A stretch of 64,000 nucleotides of DNA from Geodermatophilus sp. DSM 45219. Its GTDB lineage: Bacteria; Actinomycetota; Actinomycetes; Mycobacteriales; Geodermatophilaceae. The stretch's first letter is position 1. The number at the start of each line of letters is the position of its first letter. The stretch spans positions 558,001-622,000 of the forward strand of contig NZ_FNIQ01000002.1 in NCBI RefSeq assembly GCF_900104025.1. The letters are read 5' to 3'. Below are positions 1-8,227 of this stretch, piece by piece. A program made the translations under genes and the position numbers. The notes under the pieces were generated by a model that ran no database searches, was not told the origin of the DNA, and was given only the letters and a program-made list of their open reading frames with translations.

Positions 1-283
1 ACCCGCCCGAGACCCGGAACCCGATGACCTCGTCCCCCACCGCGACGGCGGCGTCCGGGCCCACGGCGGTGACCACGCCCGAGACCTCGAAGCCGAGCCG
101 CTTCGGCAGCGCGGCCGGATCGGTGCCGAAGGCGCCGGTGTAGCTCTTCCAGTCCGCCGGGTTCACCCCGGCGGCCCGGACCGCGACCCGCGCCTGCCCG
201 GGTCCGGGCTCGCCCACCGGCCGGTCGGCGACCGTGAGCACCTCCGGCCCGCCGTAGGCGGTCGCCAGGACGACGCGGGTCAC
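1..283 (-). CDS. Zinc-type/quinone oxidoreductase, N-terminal part (truncated by window edge)
   Basis: The first 94 residues of a medium-chain dehydrogenase/reductase of the NADPH:quinone reductase type are visible; the C-terminal nucleotide-binding half lies outside the window. The N-terminus matches the GroES-like fold of the family: a YGGPEVL opening, an AAGVNPADWK segment near residues 38-47, then a G-x-E-x-x-G stretch (LGFEVSG). No zinc-ligand cysteines are seen, which fits the zinc-free quinone reductase branch. The GTG start overlaps the stop codon of the upstream aldehyde dehydrogenase by 4 bp (GTGA), so the two are translationally coupled. Substrate cannot be assigned. Confidence 0.85.
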   Translation of the reverse strand, partial: MTRVVLATAYGGPEVLTVADRPVGEPGPGQARVAVRAAGVNPADWKSYTGAFGTDPAALPKRLGFEVSGVVTAVGPDAAVAVGDEVIGFRVSGG

Positions 284-1704
284 TCGGCCGCCGCGCCCGC
301 GGTGCTGCGGTCGGCCTGCTCGCTGCTGGGCGCGCCGATCCACACGGTCTTGGCGTTGCAGAACTCGTACATGCCCAACTCGGTCAGCTCACGGCCGTAG
401 CCGCTCTGCTTGACCCCGCCGAACGGCAGCTCCGGGTAGCTGGTCGTCATCCCGTTCACGAACGCCATGCCGGACTGGATGTCGCGGATGAACCGCAGCC
501 GCTCGCCCTGGTCCTCGCTCCACAGGTTCGAGCCCAGGCCGTACACGTGCTCGTTGGCCAGCCGGATGGCCTCGTCGAGGTCCGCGACGACGTGCAGCGC
601 GGCGACCGGGCCGAACACCTCCTCCGACCAGATGCCCATCTCGGGGGTCACGCCGCTCACCAGGGTCGGCTCGTAGAACCAGCCCGGCCGGTCCACGCGC
701 TTGCCGCCGGTGACGACCGTGGCGCCCTTGTCCACGGCGTCGGCGACGTACCGCTCGACGTCCTCCCGCCCGGACTCGGTGGCCAGCGGGCCGACCTGGG
801 TGTCCTCGGCCATCGGGTCGCCGACGGTGAGGGCGGCCATCTTCTCGGCGAACAGCCGGGTGAACTCCTCGGCCACGTCGCGGTGCACGAAGAACCGCTT
901 GGCCGCGATGCAGCTCTGCCCGTTGTTCTGGCAGCGGGCGGTCACCGCCACCTCCGCGGCGCGCTCCAGGTCCGCTGAGGGCATCACGATGAACGGGTCG
1001 GACCCGCCGAGCTCCAGCACGGTCTTCTTCAGCGCGTCCCCGGCGACCGTCGCCACCGCCTGGCCGGCGGCGTTGGACCCGGTCAGCGTCGCGGCGACCA
1101 CCCGGTCGTCGCGGAGCACCGCCTCCACCTGCCCCGAGCCGATGAGCAGGGTCTGGAAGACGTCGTCGGGGAAGCCGGCCCGCCGGAACAGCTCCTCCAG
1201 GTACAGCGCGGTCTGCGGCACGTTGCTGGCGTGCTTGAGCAGGCCGACGTTGCCGGCCATCAGCGCCGGGGCGGCGAAGCGCATCGCCTGCCAGAGCGGG
1301 AAGTTCCACGGCATGACCGCCAGGACGACGCCCAGCGGCTGGTGGACGACGTAGGCCTCCACCGCGCCGACCGCCGACGCGTCGGCCGGCTGCGGCTGCA
1401 GCATGTCCTCGCCGTGCTCGGCGTAGTAGCGCAGCGCCTTGGCGCACTTGCCCACCTCGGCCTGCGCCGAGGCCAGCGTCTTGCCCATCTCGGTGGTCAT
1501 CAGCTCGGCCACCCGCTTGGCGTCGCCGTCCAGCACGTCGGCGGCGGCGCGCAGCCAGCCGGCCCGCTGCTGGGCGGTGGTCAGCCGGTAGCCCTCGAAC
1601 GCGGCGGCCGCGCGGGCGACCTTCTCCTCCACCGCCTCGTCGGTCAGCGGGTCGAAGGTCTGCAGCGTCTCGCCGGTGGCGGGGTTGATCGTCGCGATGG
1701 CCAT
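280..1704 (-). CDS. NADP-dependent succinate-semialdehyde dehydrogenase (aldehyde dehydrogenase)
   Basis: 474-residue cytosolic aldehyde dehydrogenase; the length and start (MAIATINPATGE) are typical of the GabD-type NADP succinate-semialdehyde dehydrogenases, which oxidise the semialdehyde to succinate. Catalytic residues can be placed: the oxyanion Asn in PWNF (Asn134), the general base Glu in LELGG (Glu231), and the nucleophile Cys in NNGQSCIAA (Cys265). The ATG is preceded by a GGAGAGGA ribosome binding site. It is the first gene of a two-gene unit with the quinone reductase. No gabT or GABA permease is beside it, so the physiological aldehyde is inferred from the family only. Confidence 0.9.
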   Translation of the reverse strand: MAIATINPATGETLQTFDPLTDEAVEEKVARAAAAFEGYRLTTAQQRAGWLRAAADVLDGDAKRVAELMTTEMGKTLASAQAEVGKCAKALRYYAEHGEDMLQPQPADASAVGAVEAYVVHQPLGVVLAVMPWNFPLWQAMRFAAPALMAGNVGLLKHASNVPQTALYLEELFRRAGFPDDVFQTLLIGSGQVEAVLRDDRVVAATLTGSNAAGQAVATVAGDALKKTVLELGGSDPFIVMPSADLERAAEVAVTARCQNNGQSCIAAKRFFVHRDVAEEFTRLFAEKMAALTVGDPMAEDTQVGPLATESGREDVERYVADAVDKGATVVTGGKRVDRPGWFYEPTLVSGVTPEMGIWSEEVFGPVAALHVVADLDEAIRLANEHVYGLGSNLWSEDQGERLRFIRDIQSGMAFVNGMTTSYPELPFGGVKQSGYGRELTELGMYEFCNAKTVWIGAPSSEQADRSTAGAAAE

Positions 1705-1748
1705 GGACGGCGTCCTCTCCGGTCTGCGGGGCGTCGGTGCCCCGCTCC

Positions 1749-2837
1749 TCAACTCTCGTCCCCCGGGCCGTTCCCCGCGCCGGTCGGGGGCACACCCGCC
1801 GCGCGTGCGAGGACGGCGGACGTGCGGCGAGCCATCAGGTCCGCGTCGAAGGAGGCGACCGCCCGCTCCCGCGCCCGCCGTCCGAGCCGGGCGCGCGCGG
1901 ACGGGTCGCCCACCAGCCCGGCCAGCGCGGCGGCCAGCGCCCCGGCGTCCTCCGGCGGGACGACGACGGCGTCGGCACCGACCGCGACCGCGACGTCCCC
2001 CACGTCGGTGGCCACGCAGGGCAGCCCCTCGGCCATCGCCTCCAGCAGCACCAGCGGCAGCGCCTCGCGGCGGGAGGACAGGCAGAAGACGTCGAGGCCG
2101 GCGAGGAAGCCGCGGACGTCGTCGACGAAGCCGCGGAAGGTGACCGGCAGCCCGGCGGCCGCGGCCCGCAGCCGCTCGCCGTCCCGCCCCTCGCCGCCGA
2201 CCACGACCTCCACCGGCACGCCGTCGCCGGTCAGCGTGCGGACGGCGTCGAGCAGCACGTCGAAGCCCTTCTGCGCGGTCAGCCGCCCCAGCGCACCGAT
2301 CCGCGGCACCGCGTTCCCGGCTGGCCCGGCCGGGTCGGCGGGGACGTCCACGCCGTTGGGGACGACGTGCACCCGTCCCCCCGGCACCCCGAGCTCCTCG
2401 ACCAGCTGGCCGCGGGCGCCGGCGGCCGGGGTGAGGACGGCGGCCATCGCGCCGTACAGCCCGGCCAGGTGCGCCCGCCCCTCGCCGGTACCGACGTCGC
2501 CGGGCAGGTGCAGGACGCCGACCGTCGGGGCGACCTCCAGCGCCGCCGCCACCGCCGCCGCGTTGGACCCGGGGTCGACGAGGTTGACCAGGACGACGTC
2601 GGGCTCCTGCGCGGCGAGGCCGGCGCGCACCGCGGGCGCGGCGCCGGTGTGCCGGGCCAGCGGGACGGCGGCGAGCCGGCCGGGCGGGACCAGCGCGGCG
2701 AACCGCCCGGCGACCGGCTCGGCGCAGACCAGCGACGCCGTCCAGCCGAGGCCGCCGGCCCGGCGCAGCAGGTGACCGAGGTACACCTCGGCGCCGCCCC
2801 AGTTCTCGGAGTCGCAGACCAGCGACAGCCGGCTCAC
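1749..2837 (-). CDS. GT4-type glycosyltransferase
   Basis: 362-residue retaining glycosyltransferase with a GT-B fold. The N-terminus (VSRLSLVCDSENWGGAEVYL) has the GGAE acceptor-side loop typical of GT4 enzymes; the C-terminal half carries the sugar-nucleotide site, with IGALGRLTAQKGFDVLLDA and the E-x7-E region SRREALPLVLLEAMAEGLP. The GTG start overlaps the stop of the upstream GT9 gene by 4 bp. With that enzyme it probably adds successive sugars to one surface glycan or glycolipid. Donor and acceptor are unknown. No signal peptide or membrane helix is visible. Confidence 0.9.
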   Translation of the reverse strand: MSRLSLVCDSENWGGAEVYLGHLLRRAGGLGWTASLVCAEPVAGRFAALVPPGRLAAVPLARHTGAAPAVRAGLAAQEPDVVLVNLVDPGSNAAAVAAALEVAPTVGVLHLPGDVGTGEGRAHLAGLYGAMAAVLTPAAGARGQLVEELGVPGGRVHVVPNGVDVPADPAGPAGNAVPRIGALGRLTAQKGFDVLLDAVRTLTGDGVPVEVVVGGEGRDGERLRAAAAGLPVTFRGFVDDVRGFLAGLDVFCLSSRREALPLVLLEAMAEGLPCVATDVGDVAVAVGADAVVVPPEDAGALAAALAGLVGDPSARARLGRRARERAVASFDADLMARRTSAVLARAAGVPPTGAGNGPGDES

Positions 2838-3916
2838 CGCGCCACCAGCGCCCGGGCGGCGGCGAGCACGTCGACGGGCCGCACCGAGTCCGCGCACCGG
2901 AAGTCGATCGGGCAGACCAGGTGCGGGCAGGGCGCGCACGGGACGTCGGCCACGACCGCGCGGTGCCGCGGCCCGCGGTGCGCCCACCGCACCGGGTCGC
3001 CGGGCAGGAAGACGGTGACGCTGCGCGCGCCGACGGCCGCGGCCAGGTGCGCCGAGCCGGTGTCGTTGCCGACCAGCACCGCGGCGTCGCGCAGCAGGGC
3101 CGCCAGCCCGCCGAGGCCGGTGGCGCCGGTGAGGTCGACCGCCGGGGCGCGCATCGCGGCGGCCACCGCGGCGCCGAGCGGCCGCTCCCCCGGCCCGCCG
3201 GTGACGACGACGGCCAGCCCGTCGGCGGCCAGCGCGTCCCCGACCGCGGCGTACCGCTCGACCGGCCACATCCGGGTGGGCGAGGAGGCGCCGGGGTGCA
3301 GGACGGCGTACCCACCCGGCACCAGGCCGTGCCGGTCGAGCGTGGCCGCGTGCCCGGCCTCCTCGGCGGGCGGGACCGGGAAGGCCATGACCGGCGGTCC
3401 GGCCGGCGGCACGCCGAGGTGCTCGAACAGCCGGGTGTGCCGCTCGGCCTCGTGCAGCTCCAGCGGGTAGCGCAGGTGCAGGTGCTCCGTGCCGGGCGGC
3501 GGGGTCCACCCGGTCGGCGCGAACCCGCCGACGAGCCGGGCGCCCAGCGCCGCGGTGACCCGGTTGGCGGCCGGCCGGTCGCCGTAGACCTGCAGCGCGA
3601 GGTCGAAGCGGCGCGCGGCGGCCGCGGCGGTGAAGGCGGCCCAGGACGCCGGGTCGGGCTCGCGGCCGGGCGGGCGGTCGGGCACGTCGTCCGCCCCCGG
3701 GAAGGCCAGCAGCTCGTCGACGGCGTCCCCCATCCGCTCGACCACCCCCGCGGTCTCCGCCCAGGTGACCAGGGTGACCCGCAGGTCCGGCCGGGCCGCG
3801 CGCAGCCGGTGCAGGGCGGGCAGCGAGCAGAGCAGGTCGCCCAGGCCCAGCCGCAGGCGCACCAGCGCCACGCGGCGCACGGCCGGGTCGGCGAGTGGGG
3901 CGGTCACCTGCGGCAT
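2834..3916 (-). CDS. GT9-family (heptosyltransferase-like) glycosyltransferase
   Basis: 360 residues resembling ADP-heptose:LPS heptosyltransferases. The N-terminus has the family's RLRLGLGDLLCSLPALHRLR acceptor-side motif and the C-terminal half has the donor site GNDTGSAHLAAAVG followed by the SVTVFLPGDP strand. A C-terminal PCAPCPHLVCP segment adds several cysteines, a common GT9 feature. A GGGGAGG site precedes the ATG. In Gram-negative bacteria GT9 enzymes build LPS core; in an actinobacterium the acceptor must differ, probably a cell-surface polysaccharide or glycolipid (inference). It heads a two-gene operon and is divergent from another glycosyltransferase operon 83 bp away. Confidence 0.88.
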   Translation of the reverse strand: MPQVTAPLADPAVRRVALVRLRLGLGDLLCSLPALHRLRAARPDLRVTLVTWAETAGVVERMGDAVDELLAFPGADDVPDRPPGREPDPASWAAFTAAAAARRFDLALQVYGDRPAANRVTAALGARLVGGFAPTGWTPPPGTEHLHLRYPLELHEAERHTRLFEHLGVPPAGPPVMAFPVPPAEEAGHAATLDRHGLVPGGYAVLHPGASSPTRMWPVERYAAVGDALAADGLAVVVTGGPGERPLGAAVAAAMRAPAVDLTGATGLGGLAALLRDAAVLVGNDTGSAHLAAAVGARSVTVFLPGDPVRWAHRGPRHRAVVADVPCAPCPHLVCPIDFRCADSVRPVDVLAAARALVAR

Positions 3917-3999
3917 CCTCCCCGGCGGCGACGGCGCCGCAACTCTGCTTCACTGCGGGTCCGTCGATCTGGGTTGAGTCACTCCAACCAGGAGGCCCC

Positions 4000-5187
4000 G
4001 TGCACCCCGTCCACGTGCTGAGGCTGTGCAGCGTGTTCGAGCCGCTGTCCGTCGACGGGCGGTCCGCGCGGTTCGACCCGGTCGGCGGGATGCAGAACCA
4101 CACCGCCACGCTGACCCGCTGCCTGGACGCGCAGGGGCTCGCCCAGACGGTGGTCACCTCGCGGCTGGCCGGGCGCCGCGGACCGACCCCGCTCGGCCGC
4201 TCCGCCGTGGTCCACCGCACCGGGCTGCGCGTGCCGCGACTGCGCCAGCTGTGGGCCCTCGACGCGCTGCGCGTCGTCCTGCGCCGGCCCGCCCGGGCGG
4301 TCGACGTGGTGCACGCCCACCAGGGCGAGGACCTGGCCACCCTGCCGCTGGCCCGGCTCGCCGCTCGCCGGCACCGCTGCCCGCTGGTGGTGACCGTGCA
4401 CTGCAGCGTCGGGCACACGCTGACCGGCCGGGGTCCGCGCACCCGGCTGCTGCGGGCGCTCGGCGGGTGGGTGGAGCGGTCGGCGCTGCGCCGGGCCGAC
4501 GCGGTCGTCGTCCTCACCGACCGGACGGCGGCGGCGCTGGCCGCCGACGGGCTGCGCGCCGAGCACGTGCACACCATCCCGTCGGGCTTCGACCCGGCGC
4601 TGTTCGCCGGCCGCGCCGCCGACGCGTTCCCGGGAGCCGGCCGGCCGCGGATCGGCTACGTCGGCCGGCTGGCCCCGCAGAAGCGGGCCGACCTGCTGGT
4701 CGAGGCGTTCGGCCGGATGCGCGCCGACGCCTGGCTGGTCGTCGTCGGCGACGGGCCCGACCGCGAGCGGGTGCACCGGCTGGCGGCCGGTCTGCCGCGG
4801 GCGCACCTGACCGGCTTCGTCGAGCACTCCGCCGTCCCGGCCGTGCTGGCCGCTCTCGACGTCCTGGTGCTGCCCTCGGCGTACGAGGAGATGGGCTCGG
4901 TGCTCACCGAGGCCATGGCCGCAGGCCTGCCGGTGGTCGCCAGCGACGTCGGCGGCATCCCCGAGGTGGTCCGCGACGGGGTCACCGGCCTGCTCGTGCC
5001 GCCCGGGGACGTCGGGGCGCTGGCCGCCGCGCTGGACCGGCTGGCCGCCGACGCCGACCTGCGCGCCGGGCTGTCGGCGGGGGCGCGCGCCCGGGCGGAC
5101 GGGTACTCGTGGCCGCGGCTGGCGGCCCGGGTGGCGGCGGTCTACGCGGGCGTGCGGGAGGGGCCCGCCTTCGGGCTCGCGGCGTGA
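4000..5187 (+). CDS. GT4-type glycosyltransferase
   Basis: 395-residue GT-B glycosyltransferase. The start is GTG, preceded by AGGAGG at the right spacing; the protein begins VHPVHVLRLCSVFEPLS and soon shows GGMQNHTATLTRCL, the acceptor-domain loop. The donor half contains IGYVGRLAPQKRADLLVEAF, a DVLVLPSAYEEMGSVLTEAM segment holding the E-x7-E pair, and GLPVVASDVGGIPEVV. Its TGA overlaps the GTG of the following glycosyltransferase by 4 bp. First gene of a three-gene operon (4000-7357) that runs away from the GT9/GT4 operon. The sugar is not predictable. Confidence 0.92.
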   Translation: MHPVHVLRLCSVFEPLSVDGRSARFDPVGGMQNHTATLTRCLDAQGLAQTVVTSRLAGRRGPTPLGRSAVVHRTGLRVPRLRQLWALDALRVVLRRPARAVDVVHAHQGEDLATLPLARLAARRHRCPLVVTVHCSVGHTLTGRGPRTRLLRALGGWVERSALRRADAVVVLTDRTAAALAADGLRAEHVHTIPSGFDPALFAGRAADAFPGAGRPRIGYVGRLAPQKRADLLVEAFGRMRADAWLVVVGDGPDRERVHRLAAGLPRAHLTGFVEHSAVPAVLAALDVLVLPSAYEEMGSVLTEAMAAGLPVVASDVGGIPEVVRDGVTGLLVPPGDVGALAAALDRLAADADLRAGLSAGARARADGYSWPRLAARVAAVYAGVREGPAFGLAA

Positions 5188-6962
5188 CCGCCGTCGGCGT
5201 GCTGGTGCCGGTGCACGACCAGGCGGCGTTCCTGCCCCGGGCGCTGGAGGGCCTGCTCGCCCAGTCCTGCACCTCGTGGACCGCGCTGGTGCTCGACGAC
5301 GGCTCGCCGGAGCCGGTTCCCGGGCCGGCCGATCCGCGGGTGCGGCTGCTGCGGTGGGCGGCCAACCGCGGCCTCGGCGCCACGCTGAACGCCGGGCTCG
5401 ACGCGCTGGAGACCCCGCTGGTCGCCTACCTGCCGGCCGACGACGTCTGGTCCCCCGACCACCTGGCCGCGCTGCTGGAGCGCCTGGCGGACCCGGACGT
5501 CGGGACCGCGGTGTCCCGCCTGGCCGAGCCGGCCGAGACCGCGTACGCCCAGCTGGTGCAGGTCGCCCACCGGGTCACCGCCGAGCGGTGGACCGAGCGG
5601 GCCGAGCTGGAGACCGACGACCTGGGCCGGCTGATGTGGGACCGGCTCCCCGGGCGGACGGCGGACACCGGCCGGGTCACCTGCTCGTGGACCCGGCACC
5701 CGGCACAGCGCTCGGCAGCGCTGCGCGAGTCGCGGGACGGCGGGTTGAACGTCTTCCGCAGCCGCTACCGGGTGCGCGAGCCGCTGCGCTTCGCCTCCAC
5801 CGATGGTGGCGCCGTCGACGAGGTCGCCCGCTACGCCCGGTTCCGGTCACGGACGTACCCACCGGCCGCGGACGGGCTCTCCGTGCTGCTGGTCGGCGAG
5901 CTCGCGCTCAACCCCGAGCGGGTGCTCGCGCTGGCCGAGCGCGGGCACCGCCTCACCGGGCTCTGGACGGCCGACAGCCTGGGCGACGCCACCATCGGGC
6001 CGCTGCCGTTCGGGCACGTGCCCGACCTGGCGCGCGAGGACTGGCGGTCCGGCGTGCGGGCCCTGGCGCCCGACGTGGTGTGGGCGCAGCTGAACTGGCG
6101 CGCGGTGCCCTTCGCGCGCGAGGTGCAGTCCGCGTTCCCCGGGCTGCCGTTCGTGTGGACGTTCAAGGAGTCGCCGCAGCGCAGCACCGTGCGGGGCGAG
6201 TGGCCGCTGCTGGCCGAGCTGGTGACCCGTGCCCCGGCGTCCCTGTTCGCGACCGAGGAGGAGCGGGACTGGTTCGCCCTGGCGCTGTCCGGCCGGGTCG
6301 ACCCCGCGCGGCTCGGGGTGCTGGACGGCGACCTGCCCAAGCGCGACTGGCTGGACGCACCGCTGTCGCCGAAGCTGTCGGACGCCGACGGGCAGCCGCA
6401 CACCGTCGTCGCCGGCCGGCCGGCCGGGCTCGACCTGGACTGGGTGCTCGGGCTGGCCGCACGCGGCGTGCACACCCACCTCCACGGGCAGGTGCGGGCG
6501 CCCGGGCCGAAGGGGTCGTGGACCGGCTGGCTGGATGCCGCGCTCGCCGCCGCGCCGGAGTTCGTGCACGTGCACCCGCCGGTCGGGCCGGAGGACTGGG
6601 TGACCGAGCTGTCCCGGTACGACGCCGGGTGGCTGCACCGCTTCGACAGCACCAACGGCGGCGACCTGCGGCGGGCGACCTGGGACGACCTCAACTCCCC
6701 CGCCCGGCTCCCGGTCCACCTCGCCGCGGGACTGCCGCTGCTGCAACAGGCCAACCCGGGGTCGCTGGTGTCGGTCGAGCGGGTGCTGCGCCGCGACGGC
6801 ACCGGGCTGCTCTACGGCTCCGCCGACGAGGTGGCCGACGTCCTGGCCGGGGAGCTGGCCGGCCGGCGGGGTGCCGCGGCCGCGCTCGCGGTGCGCGAGC
6901 AGCACACCTTCGACGCGCACGCCGACCGCGTGGTCGACCTGTTCCGGTCGGTGGCGTCATGA
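5184..6962 (+). CDS. Bidomain glycosyltransferase: GT2-like N-terminus fused to GT-B-like C-terminus
   Basis: 592 residues. Residues 1-125 form a GT2 (GT-A fold) domain: VGVLVPVHDQAAFLPRALEG, VLDDGSPEP, then the metal-binding PADD (Asp86/Asp87). A spacer of about 100 residues lacks the usual GT2 C-terminal part. From about residue 231 (LSVLLVGELALNPERVLALA) a second domain reads like a CgeB/GT4-type GT-B half, with a conserved VWTFKESPQR segment and near the end WLHRFDSTNGGDLRRATWD. Coupled by 4-bp overlaps on both sides. Whether both domains are catalytic is not clear from sequence; the fusion suggests two linkages made by one protein or a polymerising enzyme. Confidence 0.85.
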   Translation: MTAVGVLVPVHDQAAFLPRALEGLLAQSCTSWTALVLDDGSPEPVPGPADPRVRLLRWAANRGLGATLNAGLDALETPLVAYLPADDVWSPDHLAALLERLADPDVGTAVSRLAEPAETAYAQLVQVAHRVTAERWTERAELETDDLGRLMWDRLPGRTADTGRVTCSWTRHPAQRSAALRESRDGGLNVFRSRYRVREPLRFASTDGGAVDEVARYARFRSRTYPPAADGLSVLLVGELALNPERVLALAERGHRLTGLWTADSLGDATIGPLPFGHVPDLAREDWRSGVRALAPDVVWAQLNWRAVPFAREVQSAFPGLPFVWTFKESPQRSTVRGEWPLLAELVTRAPASLFATEEERDWFALALSGRVDPARLGVLDGDLPKRDWLDAPLSPKLSDADGQPHTVVAGRPAGLDLDWVLGLAARGVHTHLHGQVRAPGPKGSWTGWLDAALAAAPEFVHVHPPVGPEDWVTELSRYDAGWLHRFDSTNGGDLRRATWDDLNSPARLPVHLAAGLPLLQQANPGSLVSVERVLRRDGTGLLYGSADEVADVLAGELAGRRGAAAALAVREQHTFDAHADRVVDLFRSVAS

Positions 6963-7357
6963 CCTGGCGGGACGTGCCCCCGCGCCCACCGACGCCGGGT
7001 GAGCGACGGCTGCTCGACGCGCTGGCGGCCGTGGTCGGTGAGCCGCTGCTGCGCGCGCAGGCGGGGACGGCGCTCGTCGACGGGGTCTGCGGGTGCGGTT
7101 GCTCGTCCGTCCGGCTGAGCACCCCGTCGGCCGCCGTCCCCGCGGCCCGGGTCGCGGAGCTCTCGGCGACCGGGCGCGACGACCACCTCGCCGTGGAGGG
7201 CACCGGTCGGGGGCCGGACGGGCACGCGGTCGACGTCGTGCTGCACGTCGTCCGCGGCCGGCTGTACGAGCTGGAGGTGTTCGACCCGGTCGCCGGCGAG
7301 GGCGCCGCCGTCGACCCCGCGACGCTCACCGGGCTCGCAGATCCGGTGGTGACCTGA
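6959..7357 (+). CDS. Conserved hypothetical protein with CGCGC motif
   Basis: 132 residues, unrecognised. The ATG overlaps the previous stop (ATGA), so it is the third member of the glycosyltransferase operon. A compact cysteine motif C-G-C-G-C lies at residues 44-48 and is followed by alternating beta-strand-like segments (VDVVLHVVRGRLYELEVFDP) that suggest a small alpha/beta or all-beta domain. The spacing of three cysteines could bind zinc or a metal cluster, but no fourth ligand is evident. No signal peptide or membrane helix. A role linked to glycan synthesis is inferred only from the tight coupling. Confidence 0.7.
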   Translation: MTWRDVPPRPPTPGERRLLDALAAVVGEPLLRAQAGTALVDGVCGCGCSSVRLSTPSAAVPAARVAELSATGRDDHLAVEGTGRGPDGHAVDVVLHVVRGRLYELEVFDPVAGEGAAVDPATLTGLADPVVT

Positions 7358-7378
7358 GTTCCCGTCGGACCCCCGTCC

Positions 7379-7384
7379 TACCGT
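7379..7384 (+). promoter_or_regulatory. -10 element of leaderless promoter
   Basis: TACCGT lies exactly 6 nt before the GTG at 7391, and there is no Shine-Dalgarno sequence in between. This is the arrangement of leaderless actinobacterial transcripts. Confidence 0.45.
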
Positions 7385-7390
7385 CGCGGC

Positions 7391-8215
7391 GTGTCGAGCG
7401 AGCTGCGCTGGGCGGTGACGGACGGGCCGGCGGGGACGAGCCCCGTCGTGCTGCCCGAGGAGGCCGCAGCCGCCCGTGCGCTGGGGTCGCACCACGGCAG
7501 CGGCTTCTGGTGCTCCCGAGAGGCCGGCGGCTGCGGCGGCCGGCTCGCCCTGGACGGCGCCCGGCCGCGGTTCCGCCACGGCGGCGATGCGCGGTGCCGC
7601 TTCACCGGTCGCGGGTCCGACGCCGCTCCGGCGTACGAGCACCTCCGCTACCAGCGGGCCGTCGCGGCGTGGCTCACCGGGCAGGGGCACCGGCCGCGGA
7701 TGGAGAAGGTGCCCGACGCCGGGTGCCGCACCGGCCTGCACGTCGCCGTGGACGAGGTGGGCCAGGCGGTCGAGGTGCAGCTGTCAGCCCTGCCGGACAC
7801 GTCCTGGCGGGCCCGAGACGACCGCCTGCGTCAGCGGTTCCGGCACGTGACGTGGCTCTACGGTCCGGCGGCCGAGGTCGCCGGCGACACCGAGGTCGCC
7901 GTCCGCGGCGTCGCGTACGCGGTGCGCCGGCACAACACGGGGCTCCTCGTCGGCGTCCGGGACGTGGCCGGCGGGACGCGCTGGGTGCGGCTCGGTGCCT
8001 GCCGGCTCACCGCGGACGGCTTCGCGGCACCGGGCGCCGCGGAGGCCCGGGCGCTGCACGCGCGGCGCGCGGCCGAGCGGCAGGAGGCGGCGCGACGAGC
8101 CGCCCGGTGCGCGGCCAGGGCGGCGCAGGGGCCGTCGCTGTCCGGCCGGGTGCAGGCTGCCTCCGGCACCGGGGACCCGGCTCCGCCGCTGCAGCCGCTG
8201 CCCTTCCCGGGCTAG
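7391..8215 (+). CDS. CoiA-like nuclease-fold protein
   Basis: 274 residues. The N-terminal part has cysteines suggesting a zinc ribbon (Cys41 and Cys48 in FWCSREAGGCGG, Cys69 in DARCRF). Next comes EHLRYQRAVAAWL, then a core like the competence protein CoiA: residues 115-160 read LHVAVDEVGQAVEVQLSALP...TSWRARDDRLR...VTWLYG. The E-x-Q pair (Glu128/Gln130) after a beta hairpin is where the restriction-endonuclease-like catalytic residues of CoiA sit. Residues 219-250 are an Arg/Ala-rich helix, possibly nucleic-acid binding. Start is GTG with a leaderless-type -10 box. The family is linked to DNA processing; activity here is inferred. Confidence 0.6.
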   Translation: MSSELRWAVTDGPAGTSPVVLPEEAAAARALGSHHGSGFWCSREAGGCGGRLALDGARPRFRHGGDARCRFTGRGSDAAPAYEHLRYQRAVAAWLTGQGHRPRMEKVPDAGCRTGLHVAVDEVGQAVEVQLSALPDTSWRARDDRLRQRFRHVTWLYGPAAEVAGDTEVAVRGVAYAVRRHNTGLLVGVRDVAGGTRWVRLGACRLTADGFAAPGAAEARALHARRAAERQEAARRAARCAARAAQGPSLSGRVQAASGTGDPAPPLQPLPFPG

Positions 8216-8227
8216 TCCCTCGGAGGG

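Noticed and set aside
280-3315. Very long minus-strand open frame of about 1000 codons running through the aldehyde dehydrogenase and two glycosyltransferase genes
   Set aside because: Only its C-terminal 474 codons are the dehydrogenase. The rest is Arg/Pro/Gly-rich translation of the wrong frame of glycosyltransferase genes, common in GC-rich DNA.
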